Source of the DNA: Adiantum capillus-veneris
Lineage: Eukaryota; Streptophyta; Polypodiopsida; Polypodiales; Pteridaceae
Length of the DNA: 64,000 bases
Assembly: GCA_014529385.2 (NCBI GenBank)
Contig: CM043956.1
Location: 59,155,120 to 59,219,119, forward strand
Direction of reading: 5' to 3'
The notes under the pieces are model-generated. The model was not told the origin of the DNA. It saw nothing but the letters and a program-made list of their open reading frames with translations, and did no database searches. Shown one piece after another: positions 57,140-64,000 of this stretch (its first letter is position 1; the number at the start of each line of letters is the position of its first letter). Both the position numbers and the translations under genes were made by a program.

Positions 57140-57960
57140 ATTTTTATGTGTTGCTTTGTCTTCAACCCATTTGGTTTGACAATCTGTGGCCACAATGATA
57201 TATTGAGCATGTGTATGGTATGCGGGAGGTGAAATATGTCCGACAAAGTCAATGCCCCACTTGACAATCTGTGGCCACAATGATATATTGAGCATGTGTA
57301 TGGTATGTGGGAAATGCAATAGGTCCAACAAAGTCAATGCCCCACTTGGCAAAAGCCCTTCCCCCCATCATAGGTCATAATGGCATTTTGTCTCAACGCA
57401 TAGGTGCTTTTGTGTATTGAAACTCGTCACAACTCTTCACAAATGCTTCTGAATCTATTTTTTTGCATCCATTGCTTTCACCGTTTCTGCATGCATGTTC
57501 AGCATGAGCTTGCACAAGAATTGTAATATATTCATCTTCCATGGTGCACATTCGCAATTATTGTCCTTTTCTCTCTTGTAGAGTTGATCCTCAATCAACA
57601 CGTTATTTTCTGAATGTATTTCATTCTCGATTTTCTCAACCCCTCTTGTAAGACACCTTTGGTTAGGTAATCCACAATGTAAGAACTCCACTTAGGTGCA
57701 ACCACCATTCTGAATAGTGTTGCATGCTCTACCAATGCTTGAGTTGCACAAATGTCACATGGACTAATATAGTCATGAACACTTTGCTGTATTCTCGACC
57801 AATATAATCTTTGAAGCGAATTTCTGTAGTTTGCTCATGAGCGTGAATCAAGAACATATTCCTTTCTATGGACTCTATACATGGTCCGTTAGTTCCTTGC
57901 TTGTATAGCCTTCCACATATTAGTGCAAGTGTTCTTGTATGCTCTATGATTTATGGATGT
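57140..57960 (-). pseudogene. Ty3-type integrase fragment, N-terminal half (split element)
   Basis: On -: zinc-domain region (57691-57455, CECAPWKMNILQ and an alpha-helical start), SCDEFQYTKAPMR with a following stop, then KWGIDFVGHISPPAYHTHAQ and YIIVATDCQTKWVEDKATHK, the first half of the catalytic core. An 85-bp tandem duplication (57176-57260 and 57261-57345) doubles the KWGIDFVG segment. It ends at the 3' LTR boundary 57139; the core resumes at 47834 with roughly 35 residues lost between. Confidence 0.75.
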
Positions 57961-58574
57961 CTTTCAACATGTAGTGAACCAATGGTTGAAAGGTTAAGGA
58001 GGATAACATAATGAGCCATTCATGGGTGAAATAGGACAGAGTTATGCTTCAATTCATCATGAGAGACTCTTAAATAGGCATAAGCTAGAGCTTCTTGCTT
58101 GTATTATAGATGAGGTGTAAGAGGAATCAAGAATTAACTCAAAAGAGGATAAACAAGTGTATAACCCATATGCATCTCTTAAGGGGTTGTTTTAATCTCC
58201 TTTTTGGCCTCATATGTAGTTGGAAAGATGTTAGAAAGGTCCATCGGTCATATAGAAAATCATTTGGAATGTGTACATGGTCATGGAGAGTTAGGGAAAG
58301 GCTCCATAATATATGATAAGCTAGGCTTACCCCAACATACGCTCTCCTAAGCCTAAATTATTCATATGCCTCTAAGAATATCTTTGATACATCTACAAGG
58401 TTCACATGATTAATCATGGTGGTTCTTAGTTAGGTTCATCGCTAAGGTTCACTAGAATAAATCATGCAAACTCACAAATAGAGACCCTAGGGTTTGATTA
58501 CATGTCAAAGAGCATCTGTGTAGATAATGAGAGAGTTCTTGGGGTTGTTTTCATCTTCATAATCATGTTCTTCA
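57961..58574. other. No gene recognised
   Basis: About 600 bp, AT-rich, probably more of the decayed - strand elements on either side. No motif supports a call. Confidence 0.4.
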
Positions 58575-59292
58575 ATTAAGTTTACCTTTTCTTTGCCTTG
58601 ATCTTTGTACTTGTTCTCCATAGTCCTTTTGTTGCCATCATTTTGTCCTTGATTATTGTGTCTATAGAAGTAGCGGAATGGTGGATGTCATGTCCTTTCA
58701 CAATGTTAGCACTCTTTGAATTTGAATCAATCCTTGGATTGGTGGTTAGTCCTAATGCAAGTGTGCATTTCTTTCTTGAAGAGGTCACAATATATGCTCC
58801 ATTTGAAGTTGATTTGTTGTTGTCTTTGTTGATTTTCTTTTCTTCTTCCTATAGAGAATTGATGATGCTTTGAGTGATAATATTGATTCCTTTTCCTTGA
58901 GCACAGTTACAATTTGGTCATACTCCTCATGAAGGGCCTTCAAGAGCACAACTACTTGGTCTTCTTCCTCAAATGGTGACTATATGTACACCAATTGTGT
59001 GAAAATGCTTTTAAGCCTATTAATGAGACTAGAGATGTAATGCTCCATTTGAAGTTGATTTGTTGTTGTCTTTGTTGATTTTCTTTTCTTCTTCCTATAG
59101 AGAATTGATGATGCTTTGAGTGATAATATTGATTCCTTTTCCTTGAGCACAATTACAATTTGGTCATACTCCTCATGAAGGGCCTTCAAGAGCACAACTA
59201 CTTGGTCTTCTTCCTCAAATGGCGACTGTATGTACACCAATTGTGTGCAAATTCTTTTAAGCCTATTAATGAGACTAGAGATGAAATGGAAA
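58575..59292 (-). pseudogene. Ty1/copia gag fragment with a 245-bp tandem duplication
   Basis: On -: ISSLINRLKRICTQLVYI, EEDQVVVLLKALHEEYDQIV and LKEKESILSLKASSILYREK are typical of copia gag (UBN2-like) proteins. A CCHC-like remnant and Asn/Gln/Lys-rich tail follow near 58600-58700. The block is duplicated in tandem with period 245 bp (58798-59042, 59043-59287). It ends where the LTR 59293 begins, so it was cut by that insertion. Stops and shifts are present. Confidence 0.7.
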
Positions 59293-60398
59293 TGGCATAT
59301 GGACTTTGAGAGTAGCGGAATTAGGAAAATTAGAGAAAGCATTTTTGTGAGATTACTTTGTGAGCATAGAGGGTGAACTTAATTGATGGTAGCAACATAA
59401 ACATAGTACTTAGCTAGCTTGGCGTGAACAATACTTTCGAAAGAGAGAGAGAGTTAAGAGAACATGACAACAATTGAGAACCGGATTTATGTGGAGCCGG
59501 TCCCCCCTCCAATAGGCATTTGTATTATAGATTCTCCCATCAAGAGGGACTTGGTACAATACAATCTTTGTGTTCCTTGTGGCCTAGGTGATGCAATGAA
59601 GATGGAAAGCTTCATGCATCATGAGTATAAAATAAACTTTGCAAAAAGCATTAACTATCCGAAGCCTCAGTACCAAGGCCTCAAACACCTTCAAAGGTGG
59701 AGAGAGCTAGTAGGGAATGAGGGTAGGGAAGAGGAAGAAGAAACATTCCATAGGAGAAAGAAATAGTTCCTCACTTATCATCACTCTTCTTGATAGCATA
59801 CATAATAGCATATAATGAAGATGGAGAAGATGGCAAGCTTAAGCATTTAAGCATGGCTCTTGGTTGGATTTGCACTCCATAGCTAAGAGTGTTGGTGTAG
59901 GCTCTCAACTTCTCTACTAGCTTGGAGAAGGAGATGGATTTCTTGCACTTTGCACTTCACACAATGAGAGTGTGTGTGGGAGAGTATACCCCCCAAGCAG
60001 CCCCCCTTCTTGCTTTGGTCGACCCCCCCTTGTAGCTCATGCTTGAAGCTCACTGGACCCCTCCAGGCCAACCAATCATATGCAAGAGGCATATAAAGCA
60101 ACAAGGGTGCGTCCCCCTTTTCCCTTTGACAGAGAGGACTTGATAAATGCTAAAACAATTAATTAAATTAACTAATTTATCATTGGATCCCTTGGGAGGC
60201 CAACCAATAGGCTTTAGGCGCACCATGAGGGCAACATGGGTAGGTGCTTGACATGTGTCCTTGCTGCCTCTTGAAGCTTGGGCTCACCTTGTGTGTGTGT
60301 GTGTGTGTGTGTTCTCGCTCATCCTCCTATCTTTAGGGCTTGCCCCCTCATGAGTAGGAAGTATGTTAGACTTTTGGAACACAAGAACCTTAGTCAGC
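59293..60398 (-). repeat. LTR related to the 47765-57139 family, - strand
   Basis: Matches the family LTR in reverse (phrases ATTGAGAACCGGATT, GGAGCCGGTCCCCCCTCCAA, CTCTTGGTTGGATTTGCA) with many differences, and has a short (GT)n at about 60288-60312 where the others have long ones. The LTR-body boundary on the right is unclear. It is probably the 3' LTR of the - strand element 60640-63582. Confidence 0.7.
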
Positions 60399-60540
60399 AA
60401 GCACGACAAGACACCTCAAGCTTGGGTAGTGTTCCCACAAGCACTTCAAGCTCCCTAGTCGGCAAGCACGACAAGCAGCTCAAGCATCCTAGTCAGCAAG
60501 CACGACAAGCACCTTAGTCATCAAGCACGACAAAACATAA
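60399..60540. repeat. Short tandem repeat of CAGCAAGCACGACAAG
   Basis: Five to six degenerate units of the type CCTAGTCAGCAAGCACGACA within the LTR/untranslated part of the - strand element. It is absent at the matching place in the + strand copy (about 55.4 kb), so it was acquired later. Confidence 0.75.
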
Positions 60541-60639
60541 TTCTAAGCATGCATACTACTTAAATTTTTGCACAATAAAAAGAGAATTAGTCTTATAAGA
60601 CAAAAACATTGGTCATTTAAAAGAAATTTGTACATTTGC

Positions 60640-63582
60640 TTACTCTAATGTAGCATTATAAGCATTGACAAGGTTCATACTATCCTTAAGTTGTATTCCT
60701 TGCATCCATCTAACATCTTCAAAAGGATAGTTTTTGAATTTAATAAGATATCGTTGGATAATATTACCATGTCGTAGTACCTTGTCTTCATACCAAAGGA
60801 TAGCTTTGGGTTGTAGCACCTCTTCTTGGTCTTTGATTTTGAGAGGGTATTCAATAAATGGTTCACTTGGTGGATCTCCTTTGTAGGGCTTAAGTAGGCT
60901 CACATGAAAAGCATTGTGTATGAGCCGATGGTTGGGAAACTTGAGTTGATAAGCCATCTCATTGATTGGCTTCAATATTTGAAAAGACCATAGTATCTTT
61001 TTGCTAATTTAGCATAATACTTTTGATGGCCCGTAGGATTCTTGCCCCTCGTTTGCCTCAATTGAGTCTTGGGAAACTTAAGTAAGACCCAATCATTTTA
61101 TTTGAATGTTAAGGCCCTTCTGTGCTTGTCAGCAGCAGCTTTTTGCCTTTTTTGACAGATGGATATAGCCTCCTTAATCTTTTGAAAAGATTCTTGTAGG
61201 TCACGGCTATACTCACTGATAGCGAAGATCTTCCCCTATACTTTAAGTAGCAAGGGACTTTTAGGTCTTCCCTCAATGATTTCAAAAGGTGGTTTTCTTG
61301 TAGAAGTATGTATAGCGTTATTGTACGCATACTCTACAAGAGGTGATTACTTTTCCCATTGTGAGCGTTGATATACTTCGGTAACATAAGTCTTTAATAC
61401 ATCGAGTATCGTAAGATTGGCTATCTCACTTTGACCATCCGTTTGTGGGTGATAGGCCAAAAACAAATTCAATCTTGTTCCTAGATTTTCAAAGAGACTT
61501 TTCCAAAAATTACTGGTCATTCTAGGATCTCTATCTAACACGATGGATGTGGGTAATCCATGGTGTTTGGAAATCTGAGATATGAAGAGAGTTTCCATTT
61601 GGTGTGCCTTAATAGTCTTTTTGACAGGAATAAAGTGTGCTTTCTTGCTAAACCTGTCAACTATTGTCCATATATCCCGTATTCCCATGGATAGACTTGG
61701 GCAATCCAAAGATGAAATCCATGGATATACTCTCCCATGGTGAATTTGGGATAGGTAGTGGCTAGAGTAATCCAGGTTGCTTTCCTCTACATATTTGGTC
61801 TTTTGGCATACTACGCATTTTGAAACATACTGTTGTATGTCCAGTTTCATGGTAGGCCAATAGAAATACGTCTCTACTCCTCAAAGAGTAGGTTGAATAT
61901 CTCTATGCCCCGCATAGGGAGGAGCATGGGATTCATACATAACTTTCTCATGAAGGTAATGGGTAACACATAGCCTATTTCCGTGGAGAAGATAACCATC
62001 CTGCAAGGTGAATGGTTCCTCTTTCTTCCCCAAAGCAAGGGCTCACATTATGTCTCTAAAATTAGGGTAGTAGTAGCATACTCATCTATCATAGAGGATA
62101 GATCATTATGAGTTGATATAGACACCGCATTAACTTTTGGTCGTCGTGAAAGTGCATCAGCCACTTGATTGTGCTTACCAGCAATATGGAAATTAAATTG
62201 CGAAAGAGAATTTGCTCACCTCATTTTTTTGTCGGAAAGCTTGGTTTGCATCATGAAATACTTGACACTTTGGTGGTCAGTTTGTAGGATAAATGGAGTC
62301 CCCAATAGGTAGTGCTTCCACGTGTCTAGGGCATTTAGAACAACTAAAAGCTCTTTTTCATAAATGCCCAAGATTTTTTCATCCGTATTGAGCCTTTGGC
62401 TTTCAAACTGCTCCAAGGCAATCACCACAAGCATCACATTGGACCTCAAATGGCTTTGAGAGACCCGGAAGTATGAGGACTGGTTGGGAGGTAAGTTTCT
62501 CCTTGAGATTATCAAAATCATTTTTCTCCTTAGCAGTCCATGAATACTTAATGTTCTTCTTTGTTAAGTCATAGAATGGTCCTGCTTTTTGAGAAAAATT
62601 TGCTATGAAGCGTCTATAGTATGCACACATACTAATAAAGCTTCTTAGCTCATGTAGATTCCTTGGATTAGGCAATGTTTATATTACCTCTAACTTTGAT
62701 GGATTCATACGGATACCATCTCGAGAGATATTATGACCTAAGTAATAGATCTCTTGTGTTCCTCCAATGACTTGGATTAGATAATGATATCATCAAAGAA
62801 CACTACAATGAATTTGCGGTAGGGTTAAAAAAATTTCTCCATTAATCGATTGAACGTGGCTGGTGCATTAGTCAAGCCAAAAGGCATGACTAGATATTTA
62901 TAAAGACCAAACATTGTATGAAACATGGTCTTTAAAATATCTTCATCCACTATCCTTATTTGATGATTGCCACTTTTAAGGTCAATCCTAATGAAGTAGA
63001 TAGAGCCTTGTAGCTTATCAAACAAATCTTCTACCCGAGGCACGGGATTTTTTTTTTTGGGTTTTTTGGTGATATGGTTTAGTGCTCGATAGTCCACACA
63101 GATACGGTATCAATTCGATGGTCATTATCCCCTCGTTTTTGGAGGTAAGTCCATAGGGATATCATCGATGAACACATCTTGGAATCCTTTTAGAAAATTG
63201 TACAATGCTAACTCTTCTTGAATCCTACCATTTACATTTGATGAAACATTAGGACCTTTTAAGGACTCTTTGACAAAAATCATGTACCCAAAAACTAAGC
63301 TCTTCATCGATTTATCAAAAGCGGGAGGATTTACAAGTGGTATAGTACGACCAGACTCACTAGCATCTATATACATGTTCTTTTCCCTGTAGCTGAAGTA
63401 GATTCTCCTTTCAAGGAACTTCATGTTGGCAGTCATGAAGTTGAACCATGGTGACCCTAGGATAGCATCCTCATGTTGGAGAGGAGAGATGAAAAAGTCT
63501 TCTTTATCGACATAGCTTTGGACATGAAGCCTCAACTTCCCAATCAAGGGAGTAACGGAGGCTTGCTGTCCCTTGAAAGGCT
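60640..63582 (-). mobile_element. Truncated - strand gypsy copy (protease to chromodomain)
   Basis: On -: protease (63547-63125, VQSYVDKEDFFISPLQHEDA), RT (63097-62825, [20 protein letters not shown], then FFDD lost in a gap near 62800), RNase H (62675-62216, VQCDACGDCLG, IYEKELLVVLNALDTWKHYL), integrase (61850-61347, YVSKCVVCQKTKY, TSIVLDRDPRMTSNFWKSLF, HPQTDGQSEIANL) and C-terminal chromodomain-like end (60975-60640, LIHNAFHVSLLKPYKGD, YLIKFKNYPFEDVRWMQG, NAYNATLE). It has the same family signature as the + element. It is cut at about 63580, where copia RT begins. Frames are broken in many places. Confidence 0.85.
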
Positions 63583-64000
63583 TTGTATGGGTTGAAGCAA
63601 GCTCCTCGTCCTCCTTGGTATGAGAAAGCTGACACTCATTTGATCAAACAAGGCTTTTGTAACAGTCCAACAAAAAGCACATTATATGTCAAGCGTGAGG
63701 GCGATGTACTTCTCATTGTTGTTCTTTATGTGGATGATTTGCTGATCACTAGTCCCAATGAGGCACATATTGCTGAATTTAAGGCTGATTTGTATGGTAC
63801 TTTTGAGATGAAAGATTTGTGGCTGTTACATCATTACTTGTTGGGCATACAGTTTAAGCAGTGTGATGGTGGTATTGCCTTGTGTCAGAAAAGTTACATA
63901 GAGACATTGCTATGTAAGTTTGAACTTGAGGATTGCAAACCTATTGCCACTCCCATGGAAACACGTTTGAAATTGAGTCTTCACGATGTTGATGATCCTG
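63575..64000 (+). pseudogene. Ty1/copia reverse transcriptase fragment (runs off the window)
   Basis: One open frame: LYGLKQAPRPPWYEKADTHL, KQGFCNSPTKSTLYVKREGD, VLLIVVLYVDDLLITSPNEA (catalytic YVDD), FEMKDLWLLHHYLLGIQF, LCQKSYIETLLCKFELEDCK, PIATPMETRLKLS. This is copia RT from the thumb-palm region on. The left end fuses directly to the gypsy protease through a short shared AAAGGCTTT at about 63575-63582. No stop is seen before the window ends, so it may be part of a better-preserved element beyond 64000. Confidence 0.85.

Overview
This window looks like nuclear DNA of a green plant with a large, repeat-rich genome. The reasons are several lineages of LTR retrotransposon (chromodomain-bearing Ty3/gypsy, another Ty3-type integrase, Ty1/copia) stacked inside each other, GT-AG introns, a glycine-rich gene of a type known from land plants, and long dinucleotide tracts. 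The sequence alone does not fix the species; a seed-free plant (fern, lycophyte or bryophyte) is a guess. I found no rRNA, tRNA, CRISPR or bacterial-type genes.

Layout. (1) 0.2-4.8 kb, + strand: 'gene A', a decayed or unusually decoded gene with a coiled-coil and RING-like part, an acidic part and an FCP1/NIF-like HAD-phosphatase part. One of its introns is filled with a palindromic-word array. (2) 5.0-6.35 kb: a second palindromic array. (3) 6.67-10.8 kb, - strand: a broken transposase-like gene whose intron holds a third array. (4) 11.2-18.1 kb: 'gene B', a paralogue of gene A. Most of its exons are on + (13.8-17.4 kb), but its likely last exon lies at 12.07-12.32 kb on -, with one short intron piece present in inverted copies at both ends. 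This looks like an inversion. (5) 18-21.3 kb: AT-rich, no gene recognised. (6) 21.3-45.4 kb, - strand: 'gene C', a three-exon glycine-rich gene whose exon phases join perfectly. Its second intron, about 21 kb, carries a TE stack: an LTR element with gag and protease but no RT or integrase (21859-42442, TSD GTTAA), itself invaded by a chromovirus (25159-31606, TSD GTCTT) and, in its 3' LTR, by a second, better preserved chromovirus (33454-41889, TSD CCTGC). (7) 45.8-46.3 kb: a MITE-like element with pol III-like boxes. (8) 47-64 kb: a - strand Ty3-type integrase split by a + strand gypsy element (47765-57139). The 5' LTR of that element holds an inverted solo LTR of its own family (TSD TACCA). 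A copia gag fragment, a - strand relative of the same gypsy family and a copia RT fragment follow.

Most in-frame stops in the readable coding stretches sit where one C-to-T or G-to-A change would explain them (Gln, Arg or Trp positions). That fits decay of methylated DNA. In gene A almost all of them fall at Gln-compatible positions with the frame otherwise open, which deserves a transcript check. The points most worth following up are the palindromic arrays inside introns, the gag-protease-only element, the intact-looking gene spanning a 21-kb intron of nested elements, and the inversion through gene B.
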